Shown here one piece after another: positions 36,086-46,805 of a stretch of DNA of 64,000 nt. How positions within the stretch are numbered: position 1 is the first letter of the stretch; every line of letters begins with the position of its first letter. The notes below the pieces were generated by a model, which saw only the letters and a program-made list of their open reading frames with translations, was not told where the DNA came from and did no database searches. The position numbers and the translations under genes were made by a program. The DNA is from Lasiosphaeria ovina (lineage: Eukaryota > Ascomycota > Sordariomycetes > Sordariales > Lasiosphaeriaceae). The DNA lies in assembly GCA_033439765.1 (NCBI GenBank), contig JAULSN010000008.1:124001-188000 (forward strand), given 5' to 3'.

Positions 36086-36568
36086 TCACGGGCCCTTGGA
36101 AGCAGCGATCTCGCGCACGGCGCCGATAAACTGCAGTGTCGTCGCGGCGTCGGCAAACTCGACCGTCTTGTTGATCTTGGTGCCGTCGTCGGTGAAGTGG
36201 ACGATGAAGACGTTCTCGAGCGTGAAGCTGGCGTCGTTGACGAGCGTGACGGTGCCGCGGAAGTGGGCGACGGCCTTGCGGCCGGGGGCATCGACCACCG
36301 TCTCGAGCAGCTCCATGTCCCCGTTCGCCAGCGCGGGGAACTGCTGCGTAAAGTGCGCCTCCCGCTCCGCGTTGGTCATGGAGAAGGTCGGCGGCGCCCC
36401 CATGGTCTTGAGCAACGTCGCCGGCGCGAGCGTGAAGGTGGCGTCGGGCGTCAGCATCCGCGACACGTTCGTGGTGCTCTTGTCCTTGTAGACGCGGAGC
36501 ATGTCGTCGAGGTGCGTCTTCAGGGTGGCCTTCATGGCGCTCTCCACTTCCGAAACGGACGGGGCCAT
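36086..36568 (-). CDS. NTF2-like (SnoaL-type) protein
   Basis: Intronless, 160 residues starting MAPSVSEVESAMKATLKTHLDDML. Helix-rich start, then alternating strands: DATFTLAPATLLKTMGAPPTF, DMELLETVVDAPGRKAVAHFRGTVTLVNDASFTLENVFIVHFTDDGTKINKTVEFADAATTLQFIG. This is the alpha+beta cone pattern of NTF2-like/SnoaL proteins with the typical sequence of fungal stand-alone members. It may be an enzyme or a ligand-binding protein; the reaction is unknown. It is divergently arranged with the FAD monooxygenase at 37390 across an 820 bp shared promoter region, so co-regulation is possible. Confidence 0.78.
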   Translation of the reverse strand: MAPSVSEVESAMKATLKTHLDDMLRVYKDKSTTNVSRMLTPDATFTLAPATLLKTMGAPPTFSMTNAEREAHFTQQFPALANGDMELLETVVDAPGRKAVAHFRGTVTLVNDASFTLENVFIVHFTDDGTKINKTVEFADAATTLQFIGAVREIAASKGP

Positions 36569-37389
36569 GGCTGCGAAGCCGTGTGTTTTGCTCGGTGCGT
36601 CTGAGATGGCCCAGGGGAAGAGTGTGGGAGTCTGTGGCTAGGGCAAGAGGTGACGTAGAGAGATAGTGAACAAGAAGAGATGTGTGGATGGTCGTGATCT
36701 CTACCACCAAGCCCATCATCTTCCCTTGGATATACCCTCCTTCTTATACTCGAGAGTCGGCGGGCCTCAACGTCTGCCTAAAATCCGATTCCCGCGGTCT
36801 TCGTGGTTGAATTCCGCTTCCCGCCTTTGCCCTGTCTTTCCTTCCCAAAAGGAGGAGCTGAGCGCCCCGAGGTGCGAGACCATGAAAACCAAGTCCGATG
36901 TTGGCTGACCAGAATCCGAGACTGACAGGCATTGGGCGTCCAACGAGCCTCTCAAATCCACCGCCGATCAGAATCAAGGTCCGATGTAAGATTTGCCCAT
37001 GTTGACCGGCGAGTTTGGCAAGAAATCCCATGTCCGCCCTAGAATATAATTAATTATAACTACGTATTACTATGCCCGGCGAAGACGGTGGGAGCCCTTC
37101 CCCGGGCTCGGACCCGGCGGCTAAGGCTGCACAATGATACAGGGGTCTGCGCGGCCGATGTTAGCGTGTCGGGACGGATAGGGGCCGATCTCAGGGGCGG
37201 CGGGGTCTGGAAACGCCCGAATCGAAGTCCACCAGACCTCGAAATGGCGACAAAGAAAAACGAAACCGTGTGTATAAAGAGAGAGAAGAGAAGCTATGCG
37301 GAACAGCAATTAATAGACAGATCAAGGCACCAGAAATACATTTTCGATACAAAGCAACCTCTGACCTTGTTTTTCTCCACAATTGCACA
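36569..37389. promoter_or_regulatory. Shared divergent promoter region
   Basis: About 820 bp between the NTF2-like gene (-) and the FAD monooxygenase gene (+). It is the only place for both promoters. A short A/T-only stretch AATATAATTAATTATAA lies near 37040-37060. No specific factor site was assigned. Confidence 0.4.
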
Positions 37390-38691
37390 ATGTCGGGGCC
37401 CCCGTTCCAACCGCGCATCGCCATCGTCGGTGGCGGGCCTGCAGGGCTAGCACTGGGCCTGCTGCTCCACCACCGCGGCATTCCCGCGACCGTGTACGAG
37501 CGGCGCAACAAACCCACAGCCGAATCGCTGGCCCCGCCGTCAGGGATGCTGGACCTGCACGCCGAGTCCGGGCAGGCCGTGCTGCGCGAGTGCGGGCTCT
37601 GGGACGCCTTCCAAGCCGCTTTGGGCGACTGCTCCGAGGCGACGCGCGTGCTGGACTCGCGCGGCGCCATCCTCTACACGGACGAGGGCGAGCTCGCCTC
37701 GCGCCCCGAGATCCCGCGCAACGCCCTCACGCAGCTGCTGCTGCAGGAAATGCCTCCGAACACGGTCAGATGGGGCCACCGCGTCACCGCCGCCGAGACA
37801 TCCCGCAACGCAGCGACCGGCGCCGTCGAGATCACGCTGACCCTGGGGCCGGAGCACGGGCGTGCTACGCACGACCTGGTCGTGGGTGCCGACGGCGCGT
37901 GGTCCCGCGTGCGCTCGCTGCTGCTGCCCGATGCCGCGGCGCCTGCGTACAGCGGCGCGAATATGCTCACGGCAACGGTGCGCCACGCGTCCGCCAACTA
38001 CCCCCACCTCGTGGAGCTCTGCGGTTCTGGCACGGTGATGGCGCTGGGCGGCGGCCACGTTATCACGACGCACCGCGGCCCGCAGGACTCCATCTGCGTG
38101 TATGCGGCCGTGCGCACGCCCGACGAGCACTGGGCCGCCACGAGGGGCCTGGCGGGCACGACGGCTGCCGAGGTGAAGGACGTGCTGCTGGCTGACGTAG
38201 GGTTGTTTGGTGCGTGGTCAGCACCGCTGCGCGAGTTGGTGGGTGTGGCGTGCGACGAGGAGACGCGCGACAATGCAGACGGCGCTGCGGATCTCAAGCC
38301 GCTGTACATGCTGCCGGTGGGCCATAACTGGGCGCACCGGGTGGCCGTGACGCTGCTGGGCGACGCGGCGCACCTGATGACGCCGTGGGCCGGCGAAGGC
38401 GTCAACCTCGCGCTGTGGGACGCGCTGGACCTGGCGGGCGCGCTCAGTGACGAGGCCGTGTCGGGAGGGAACCACGCTGGTGCTGCTGAGTGGCAGGCTG
38501 CGCTCGACCCACGCTTGCGCGAGTTTGAGGAGGCAATGCTGCGGCGCGCTGCTGAGAAGGCAGAGCTCACGGCGCGGAACAAGGACCTGATGCTGAGCGA
38601 GAACGGCGCCCAGGCTCTCGCCGACCTGTTCAGTAGCTTTGGCGGAGCGGCTCCTCCTGGCGCTCCGCCGGAGGGGGAGGGCAGTAACTAG
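37390..38691 (+). CDS. FAD-dependent monooxygenase, TetX-like
   Basis: Intronless, 433 residues. Rossmann motif IAIVGGGPAGLALGLLLHHRG with Gly14/Gly16/Gly19, Glu in TVYERRN (~38), DLHAESGQAVLRECGL, the DG motif LVVGADGAWSRVRSLL, and the GD motif TLLGDAAHLMTPWAGEGVNLALWDALDLAGAL with Asp325. The MTPWAGEGVN stretch and overall layout are those of the TetX-like flavin monooxygenases that are common in fungi. The substrate is unknown; tetracycline inactivation should not be assumed. The start is the ATG at 37390, eight residues before the first strand; the upstream open frame is not supported by a nearer ATG. It shares a promoter region with the NTF2-like gene. Confidence 0.88.
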   Translation: MSGPPFQPRIAIVGGGPAGLALGLLLHHRGIPATVYERRNKPTAESLAPPSGMLDLHAESGQAVLRECGLWDAFQAALGDCSEATRVLDSRGAILYTDEGELASRPEIPRNALTQLLLQEMPPNTVRWGHRVTAAETSRNAATGAVEITLTLGPEHGRATHDLVVGADGAWSRVRSLLLPDAAAPAYSGANMLTATVRHASANYPHLVELCGSGTVMALGGGHVITTHRGPQDSICVYAAVRTPDEHWAATRGLAGTTAAEVKDVLLADVGLFGAWSAPLRELVGVACDEETRDNADGAADLKPLYMLPVGHNWAHRVAVTLLGDAAHLMTPWAGEGVNLALWDALDLAGALSDEAVSGGNHAGAAEWQAALDPRLREFEEAMLRRAAEKAELTARNKDLMLSENGAQALADLFSSFGGAAPPGAPPEGEGSN

Positions 38692-40158
38692 GAGGCTGTT
38701 GGTGATAAGTCTGTAGCATCATGTAGTCACTTTAGGTAGGCTACATTCTTGATTCACGGGGCTTATAGTTTGAGAATGTTTCCTAGGGTGGTTTTGCTTG
38801 GTTGGTTGTCTGTATTGGTTCGGATCTATGTTCTCGGCCTTTATCTATGGTTGGAGGAAAGTATATCTGAGATACTGGTAGATACTGGTAGCTAATGAAG
38901 GGGAAGATACGGGCCCTTCCCATTAGGTTCTGTGGTAGGAACTTGGGTCCAAGGAAGGCGGAGGTGGGATATGGGAAGGGACAAGCTGACAACACTAATT
39001 TCGTTTCCCCTCACCAGGGCTTGCTGATAACCTCCAGTCCGTATTGCCAAGGGAACTAGTCACTGCCACATCTTGAGTTGAGCCCCTTGCAATGCATCAA
39101 GACCCAGTGAGAAATGATGATTGGTGATCAACAGCTAAAAGTAACCGTGATCATCTGCAAGTTCTGCGAAATAGCTTCACTATCCTCATATTATTGAAAG
39201 CATCATCTTCCAAACAGTCTTCCAAACAATCACCTCATCTTACGCTTCAAGCTGACCTATATATCGACCTAGAAAAGTACGTGAGATTGACCTAATTCTT
39301 GAGTTTTCCGTCAATAACTCTAGCTTCCAAATCTTCGAATGATTTTAGTTATTTTACTCTCTCTCCGTGGCGGAGCCTAAAATCTACCCGTGTTCCTACG
39401 TCGGTTGTCGCCGTATTCTACTTGCTCGCAAGATAGCGAAAAGAAAATGCAAATACCTGCTAAATTCTTTAGCAGTGGATTCATGGAAGGCCAGTATATG
39501 GAATTGTTGATATCTCTTTAATTGTGGTATCCTTCCATTTCTATTATCCCACAAAGAGAGGTTGTTTCGATCGATTTCACTCTCTATTGTGAGCACACTG
39601 TTTGTGACTGAGTGCCATATGCTTGAAACATTGCCGCTTTATTTTCACAAGCTGCATCATGTCATTCTTGGAACGTCAGGGAAGTTTGGGTCTTAGGATA
39701 GTGTCCAGGTTTCAACCGAAGCCTATCAGCTCAAATACTGAGATAAGTCTCGTGTTAGGATGATAGTCTCAGCTCACCATAATTATCTAGACAAGTCCTT
39801 GGTATTCATTGTATTTCCATTTCCAAATCCCACACACACACGTATTAAACTCGAATTCTATCACCAGGCAGATTTATTTTGTGTTGACTGCTTAGCTGAC
39901 CTTCCCTTTGAAACAAGGGAAAGTCGCGATGTGAAAGGAAAGTGATAGGTCTTCCTCAGCCGTACCTTCCTCCTAAACCGTCAGTAGTTTCTTGCTCACC
40001 CGTGCGTACCTTCTTGCTCACCCGCTCCAGAATGTTAATTCTTTACAAATACTGACTGGTTTTCGAGCGCAGGATAAAAAACCCAAGAACGATCTTCTTG
40101 GCTCCCACCTTCACTCACTTCGAATACGCACAACATCGCCAATACACCACCATCCATT
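38692..40158. other. AT-rich intergenic block
   Basis: 1.47 kb clearly richer in A+T than the coding regions on its left, with no gene recognised. The composition resembles decayed or RIP-affected DNA and begins an AT-rich compartment that runs to about 42.7 kb. Confidence 0.5.
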
Positions 40159-41484
40159 ATGGAGCAGTTTTTCCCAGGCGGGCATGCCATTATCGTGCAT
40201 CCTCTCAAACAGCCCGAACTCTTTTGTTTGGACCAACTCCGGCCTTCACGATACCTGCACCAGCGCCCGGGCGGTTTCGCCATGATCCGGTGGTTGCAGT
40301 TTGACAACGTTAGCCTATTCGTAGCAGTCGACGCCCCGTACGAGCGGATCGCCATGAAAAAATTAAAAGGGTTCTCATCTAAGCTACGCAGTGCTCCATT
40401 ACAGCTACCAAGTCCACGCGCGCGTGATAAGATTTCGGCCGAGATTGCCATCAGCTCGCTCCGAGACGTCCTTGTCAAGCGACAGCTGCCGCTGGACGTA
40501 CCCGTGACACCGTTTCCCCAACTGCTCGACTTCCAGTACCATGGCCCCGGCGATGCCACGCTCCTGTACAAGTTCTACAACGGCGGTACACTTTACGACG
40601 TGATCATGTCGCGAAAGCGAGCTCGACGCAAGGTTCCCGAGGGTTTCATCTGGCACGTTATCGCACAGCTTTTCCGTGCTCTGTGCTACCTGCACACCGG
40701 TCACTTTCCGCTTCCTGGAAGAGCGGGAGAGGCAGCACCACAAAACCCGAACTGGGTGCCTATTTGTCACTGGGACGGCCACGAATCCAATGTCTGGCTG
40801 CACTCACCGTCGGCTGATGAGATGGCGCAGGATCCGAACTTGAGGGGATGCTCAGTCGAGTTCCCGCAGGTCATTCTGGGAGACTTTGGGGGAGCATTCG
40901 AGGTAGATCACGAGGAGGCAAGTGACATGCTGTGTAAACCCGTGTCGACGGAAATGCCGGAGCTTGCGACGTGGAGAGACAAGGCTTGTTTTGGTCGCAA
41001 TATCAAGCACCTCATCTTTGCATCAGACCCCGACGTGCAACTTTATGGTCTGGGCCAGTTCAAGTATCGAAGGGTCGACAAGGAGCCGCGGGGCAACTTT
41101 CACGCGCTCTCTGGGTATAGCGACGAGCTGATCGACGTGGTCGCCAAGTTCGAGCCCCTCATCGAAATTCTCGAATCATATAGCAATTTCGGGATTGAGA
41201 TGGGACGTACTGACCGATCGGATTGGCCGAAGTTCCCTAGCAACGAGTTCCTGTACGGCGCCACCATCGCCCGCGCAGACTACCACGTCGCCAGATACCG
41301 CCATCATGGAGCCCAGGGCATGGAATCCCCGGGCGGCACCGCGACGAGTGAAAGTTCAGACGAGAATGAGGCATCAGACGACTTGGATCGGGGTGAGTCC
41401 GTTGAACGGCCGATAACCCCGGATATTCGAGACTTCGATGCCTGTCCCCCAGGGTTTGCCGAGATCCGCAAGGTCGTGCATTAA
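40159..41484 (+). CDS. Protein-kinase-like protein
   Basis: Intronless, 441 residues. Kinase landmarks appear in order: YERIAMKKLKGFS (a Lys in the VAIK position, ~67), LLYKFYNGGTLYDVI (hinge-like), FIWHVIAQLFRALCYLHTG (helix E-like), HWDGHESNVWL in place of HRDxxxxN (~213), and ILGDFGGAFE (DFG present). HRD is replaced by HWD, but the Asp and Asn are kept. The C-terminus is acidic (ESSDENEASDDLDRGES). This is a divergent fungal kinase-like protein whose activity cannot be judged from sequence. It sits alone in an AT-rich block, yet its own composition is normal for a gene. Confidence 0.75.
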   Translation: MEQFFPGGHAIIVHPLKQPELFCLDQLRPSRYLHQRPGGFAMIRWLQFDNVSLFVAVDAPYERIAMKKLKGFSSKLRSAPLQLPSPRARDKISAEIAISSLRDVLVKRQLPLDVPVTPFPQLLDFQYHGPGDATLLYKFYNGGTLYDVIMSRKRARRKVPEGFIWHVIAQLFRALCYLHTGHFPLPGRAGEAAPQNPNWVPICHWDGHESNVWLHSPSADEMAQDPNLRGCSVEFPQVILGDFGGAFEVDHEEASDMLCKPVSTEMPELATWRDKACFGRNIKHLIFASDPDVQLYGLGQFKYRRVDKEPRGNFHALSGYSDELIDVVAKFEPLIEILESYSNFGIEMGRTDRSDWPKFPSNEFLYGATIARADYHVARYRHHGAQGMESPGGTATSESSDENEASDDLDRGESVERPITPDIRDFDACPPGFAEIRKVVH

Positions 41485-42697
41485 ATGCACCAGCGCTCAG
41501 TCACTTCTTAACTCGGGATCAACAGCAATTTGCGACTTGACCAGCGCTCGCGGCTATCAGCGTCGCTTGCAGGGAAGTGCATTCGAGGAAGCGTGCGTTG
41601 GTGGCTTTAGCAAACTGTGCTGCTGCATCATGTAAAACTAAAGAAAATCCTTTCAATAGTAGTGTAAGAAACGCAGCGGAATGAAGAAATGTATTCATTT
41701 GGCTCCGGGCAACAAAAAGCAAAAACAAATTGTTTGCCTGTTACTGGAATCGAACCAGTGATCTTTGCATATCGTCGATATGATACAAGTGCAACGCATT
41801 AGCCACTATGCTAAACAGGCGTTCCTGTCAAGTTATTTTTAGCAACTGTGGGGCTTGCTTATGAATACCACCCGCTTCGCCCCCTTACCCCTGACCTGAA
41901 AGCCTGACAACCCTCACTTTCTACCAGCGCTGCATTGTACTGGAGACCACTTACTTTAATTTCCATGCAATCTTCTTAGGAGATATTTTGTTTAAAATCT
42001 CCAACGCCTCAAAAACCAATCCCCCAGGCCTGAGTGGAATTGTTGCTGCTGGGAGTCCCAAGCCGTGTTTGTAGGATGCGCCTAAACATTTTCACTTCCA
42101 AAACGCTCTTGCTAGACACGGGACAAATAACTATGAGGGATCATAGCGTGTGACTAACTCCCAGCACAATAACATCAGTCATTGAACAGTATCTAATAGA
42201 GTCTTCTTGTCTTTCGGAGTTCGAGTAGACATGATTGTGGATTGGAAAGACGCACCACAGCTAGAATAATTTCGCCTGGCCGGTAAAGATAAGGGAAGTA
42301 AATTGCCCTGCAGGGTGCTTGTGTCGCTGTAGTGAGATTGAAGACCAAGGATTCCAGTCGATATTCCAGCGGCTGATTTTGGACCTGAGTATTTACCGCT
42401 TAAACGCACCAATAATCGTAATCGAGATCCAAATCATAAGACGATACCTTTCGAATCTCTTGAGCCTGAGGGTTAATATATAACCGAAATATCAGCAGAG
42501 GAAATATAGGTACCACCGTAGACTAAGGCAAAGTTTTTAGTGTCCCATTCCTAAAATAGTTACCGGATTCCAAATTATCTTCTATAACTAAGCAGAATTA
42601 CTAAACTAATAAATCAACTAACGGTCTCGCTCGAGAGTTGTTTAAATGGTTCAGCCATTTAGAAGCAAGATATCAGTGGTATAGATATATTTCTAGG
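41485..42697. other. AT-rich intergenic block around tRNA-Thr
   Basis: About 1.2 kb that contains the tRNA-Thr gene and otherwise AT-rich DNA, especially 42380-42680. No protein gene was recognised. Confidence 0.5.
41735..41820 (-). tRNA. tRNA-Thr (anticodon TGT) with a 13-nt intron
   Basis: Minus strand. The acceptor stem GCCTGTT pairs fully with AACAGGC, discriminator A. The D-arm is GCAT...ATGC. The anticodon stem TTGCA pairs with TGCAA and the loop reads C-T-TGT-A. A 13-base intron (TCATATCGACGAT) sits one base 3' of the anticodon, the standard eukaryotic position. The T-arm ACTGG-TTCGATT-CCAGT is perfect. It decodes ACA. All stems are intact, so it should be functional. Confidence 0.93.
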
Positions 42698-43621
42698 GTT
42701 ATGACGACCACAACTTGCTCGTGAACCCGTACCGGTCGAGCATGGGGCCTGAGGAAATGCTCGACGGCTTGCTTGGCGGCCGTGCCAATCCTGAAGAGTT
42801 GATACGAAATCAGGACAAGATCCTGGGCTGGAACGGCCAGGACGTGACCCGCAAGGTCCGTCCGTCGGATTCCGAAGTTGCAGCTCTGGGGCCAGTATTC
42901 CAGGAAGCGTGGGACCGAGACTTCAAGCATGCCCCGAACCGGTCCATGATGATTGTCAAACTTATTAACGTGTAAGAATAGCCAGCTCTGACAGCTAGTA
43001 CATGACTAACGAGTTGCAGGTTCCTGGGAGATCTCGCAAGCGTTCTGGTCGGGCAGTATCTATCCACGTCGACCTTCACCGTGCACCCATACTCGCGCGG
43101 GCACATTCACATCACGGGCCCGGAGCTGGGTGATGCGATCGACTTTGAGACGGGCTTCTTCTTAGAGTCGCGCGGCCTTGACATCAAGAAGCAGGTGTGG
43201 GCGTACAAGAAGCAGCGCGAAGTAGTCCAGCAGATAGCGGCGTACCGCGCGAGGTCGCGGGCAGCACCCGCCGTTTGCTGCTGTGTCGGGCGCCGCGTGC
43301 GTCGAGACAGACGGCCCGCTGGCGGGTGACGTGCAGGATATGAAGAACACGGCTACCGACAACGCCGTTATCGAGCAGTTGCTGCGCGAGAACGTCGGCA
43401 CCACCGCACTCGCTGGGCACCTGCAAGATGGGGCCGTATGAGAAGCGCGGTGTCGTGGACGCCAGGCTCGGGGTTGAGGGGTTGAAGATTGCCGACTTGA
43501 GCGTCTTGCCGGGAAATGTTACTGCCAATACCAACAATACCGCCCTTGCCTTTGGCGAGAAGGCTGCCGATATTTTCATCAAGGAGCTTGGTCTTGGGAG
43601 GGTGGTAGTGGCTGCAGTGTA
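42698..43621 (+). pseudogene. Alcohol-oxidase-like GMC oxidoreductase relic, 5'-truncated
   Basis: The C-terminal half of an AOX-type (methanol/alcohol oxidase-like) GMC flavoenzyme. It starts abruptly with YDDHNLLVNPYRSSMGPEEMLDGLLGGR and continues with GPVFQEAWDRDFKHAPNR. An intron at 42973-43019 leads to FLGDLASVLVGQY and HPYSRGHIHITGPELGDAIDFETGFF. The frame breaks near 43260 and again near 43405, before SLGTCKMGPYEKRGVVDARLGVEGLKIADLSVLPGNVTANTNNTALAFGEKAADIF, which carries the family's C-terminal signature. The whole FAD-binding half is missing upstream, where AT-rich DNA begins. It is not functional. Confidence 0.85.
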
Positions 43622-44182
43622 ACAACATGTCGGCAAAGCCGGCTTCTAAGTGCATGGTACTGTAATTAGGTACATAAAAGAGAGTTTGCTACTGCGTGTG
43701 AGGCTGTGGTTGTCTTGCAGTTCATGTCTTGGGGTTCGAGATTCAGGGGCGGGGTAGTCGCCTTCAAGGCATTTTTCTGTCTCTGCTGGCGAATCAGCTA
43801 GCTACCTAGGTGCCTAGTAAGGTAACTTAAGTGAGGGACTGGTTGTACTTTGCATGTACTATATTAGCAAACGCAAAAATCTCCATCCCTGAGCAGTGAG
43901 GCCCTACTTCAATGCTCCAATGCTACAATGACGCTATGGTTCCGGTAGTACAAATGCAGCACAGCCTCGACGCCAAGATAAATCACCCACGTCGCTACGT
44001 CTTTCTACTAGCCCCAAGAAAGAGAGAGGAAGCTTTGGGCCGTTGGGGAGAGACCTGCCAATGTATTCATGGTAGAATGAGTAACGTATAACTGTAAGGC
44101 AGCCCATGGAGCGATTGACACATCATTCCTTTCCTGTTGTCACCCAAATTTCCCCAATGACCTCGGCGAACATTGATTAAAA
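43622..44182. other. Intergenic, no gene recognised
   Basis: 560 bp. Contains a CCTAGG/CCTAG cluster at 43803-43830 related to the dispersed GGTACC/CCTAGG motifs. Otherwise nothing was recognised apart from the presumed promoter of the next gene. Confidence 0.45.
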
Positions 44183-46570
44183 ATGGTGGACCAGTATTAT
44201 GAACACCAGTACGAGTACAAGGAATGGGGGTCCGACCATTTTCTCCCCCCAAATAGCTCGGCAGAGGAATCCCAAGAGACCACCCCAGCTTCCCCAGTGA
44301 CGGTCCCCCCCTTGTTCCATTTTGACCCATCCCACCTCCAGATTGACACATTCGACTTCCCAAATGACTTCGAGTGGGGTACCATTCAGGAGACAGAAAA
44401 CTCGACTTCATCACTCGCTAGCTCTTCCGCTTTTCCCGATGTAGTGTAAGTCACATTGTGTGCCTACTGCAGTGGCATAACTCTAACACGTCAAATATTG
44501 TAGCGGCCGATCTATTCGCGCTGTTTCAGCCCTAAGAGAAGCGGCTCCTTCACCCATTTTGAAGTGCGACATATGCGCCGAGACCTTTCTCAACAGCAAA
44601 AACAAGAGGAGGCATGCTCTAAGTAAAAAACACATGGAAAATCTCCAGAGCAGCAGCCTTGACCGATCAATATTCACATGTGCTTGTAGCTACACCCAAT
44701 CACGAAAAGATCTGTACTGCCGGCACCTCAGCAAGTGCATAAACTCAGGCATGAGCTTGGGTACCTATACTTGCAGCTGTGGCGATAAAGTTTGCGACAG
44801 AGAGGTACACAGGACCCACGTCGAGCGGTGTGGCCGGAGGCGATGGGCGAAACATGGGCCGCCAGAGACTGCAAAGGAACCCGAGAAACCTATGCCCGCC
44901 CCCAGCAACCCACTTCCCCAATATTCAAACAGCCACAGCAAGGTTGGTTGGGCTAGTCTCACCTCCAGTCTCGCGACGGGGAGCGCATCGTTTCCCGCCG
45001 CAATTACTTCGCCCAGGAATGTTGCGCAGGACAATGTTTTGCCCTTGCCGGTCGAGGATGGTAATTGTGAAAGGCCACTCTTTCGTCCACAGTCCCGCCG
45101 TGCACTTCCACCCCTCTCCAAACCCAAGAAAGCAAATGACGATCTTTACAGTGGTGGAAAACTACCTGAGACACCTCCAGCTATCTCTAGGCATCTTACT
45201 CCCAAGCCAGAAAGCAGAAAGATCCGGATTACTCTCCCCCCTTCGATCACCCTCGAGTGTCTCACCCCCGAGCCAGAAAGCGGAGAAGTCCAAGTTGCTA
45301 GGCCATCTTCAATGGTCCCTGGGTATCTCACGCCTGAGCCGGAGAGCAGGGATGCCCAGGTTGCTGCGCCGTCACCTGGGCGGCGAGCTCCGAAGGCGCG
45401 AACTCAATCTGGCTACATATCTCTGGTCTACACAAAAGTAGTGCGATCGGCTTTTCGCTTTTTTCGGCCTTCTGTGAAAGAAGGGTATCAGAGATTGGAG
45501 TGGATCTGCGTGAGTTGGAAGACCTCTAGTAGCAGCTTTTAGATTACGCCGCTGACTGAAGCTGTCCAGGACTGCGGAGATGATCTTTATGCGGACTTTC
45601 CAGACTCTGATGTCGACTCCCTGCAACAACTCCGTGGCATGCTGCATTGCCAGGATGACCATGGGGACGATACCACAGAAAAGCCTTCGTCTCAAAGCCC
45701 CCCTACCGTACAGAGCTGTGCAACATCAACCACGCAACCAGCACCCTCGTCTCTTTCCCGGCAATCACTGTCTTTTGACCAAGATCTAGAATCAGGAGGC
45801 CACCCTCAAGGACAACAGCCGGCTGCCATGGCGGTGGAGCCTCCTCATGGCACGGGAAAGGGAGCGACGCAGAAGCGCTTCATCGAGCTGTGCATCAACA
45901 CTGGCGAGTTCCAGCACCAGCTCGCCGAGATCGACACCACAGACGTGCAAGAAGATGGTCAGCTCTTCTGCAGGATTCGGGAACGGTACCTTGAAGCCCG
46001 CAGCTTTCGGGCCAAGTACTTCTTTATTAAGCCGGTGGACCTTCATTTTGTTCAAGTACGTCGTTGTCCACACTCCTCTCAATTTTCTTCCCGCTCGCTC
46101 ACTCTCCAAAGTTCTCCCTAGAAGACCGCCATCGAGTGGGCATCCTCGACAAGCCAATGGCGATACCGAGCGCGGACGAGATGGCTGCCGAGGGATATGG
46201 CTACCATCCGTGCCCAATCAAGCCGCCGCCCGTCCCGGCCAACATCTTCCTGCACCATCTGTCGCACCAGGCGGGGCACCGGCGCCTGCTCTGGGGCAGC
46301 CGGATCCCCCAGAAACTTCACCAGAGCATCTTGCAGAGCGGGAGCGCCAATGACCTGGTTGTGGGCTGGGGCGTGCATATCGTCGAGGGGCTCAACAAAG
46401 TCACGATTCTTGCTGCTATGTTGGCGGCATTGCTGGTGAGCGGAGCTATCTCTGTCACGTATGCGGTTGCGCGCGGCGACGTCCAGGGCGGGTTCGGGAT
46501 CGGGGCGTGGTTGACGGGCGTGCAGGGGCTGGTCGTGATGCTGGTCGCCACGAAGTGGAGCGAGCTGTGA
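44183..46570 (+). CDS. C2H2 zinc-finger protein with C-terminal transmembrane helices
   Basis: Exons 44183-44445, 44504-45509, 45570-46055 and 46112-46570 join without frame loss into 737 residues. An acidic N-terminus precedes three zinc-binding units: LKCDICAETFLNSKNKRRHALSKKH (Cys109/Cys112), FTCACSYTQSRKDLYCRHLSKC, and YTCSCGDKVCDREVHRTHVERC. A linker repeats LTPKPES/LTPEPES three times. The C-terminal part (~515-737) starts KRFIELCINTGEFQHQLAEID, runs through LFCRIRERYLEARSFRAKYFFIKPVDLHFVQF and ends with a membrane helix (~682-704), the GDVQGGFGIGAWL motif and a second hydrophobic segment. That C-terminal module is shared by many fungal proteins of unknown role. DNA-binding-type fingers on a membrane-anchored protein is unusual. 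The acceptor at 46111 ends AAG. Confidence 0.75.
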
Positions 46571-46805
46571 CAGATGCTGGGAAAGATGATTTGTGTACCT
46601 ACGTTAATATACATCGCCGTATCGGGCTATTAGTATCTAGCCAATTCAAGTTGCACTGAAGACATCACAGTAGTCAGGGTCGGGATGTGAGAGATCTAGA
46701 GTGCTAAATGATAGATGGCTACATCCCGACGACAATAGGAAATACTGAACCACTCCACTCCAGGCAGGCCAAGCCCATAACATATCCCTTTCACAATGGA
46801 GCTAT

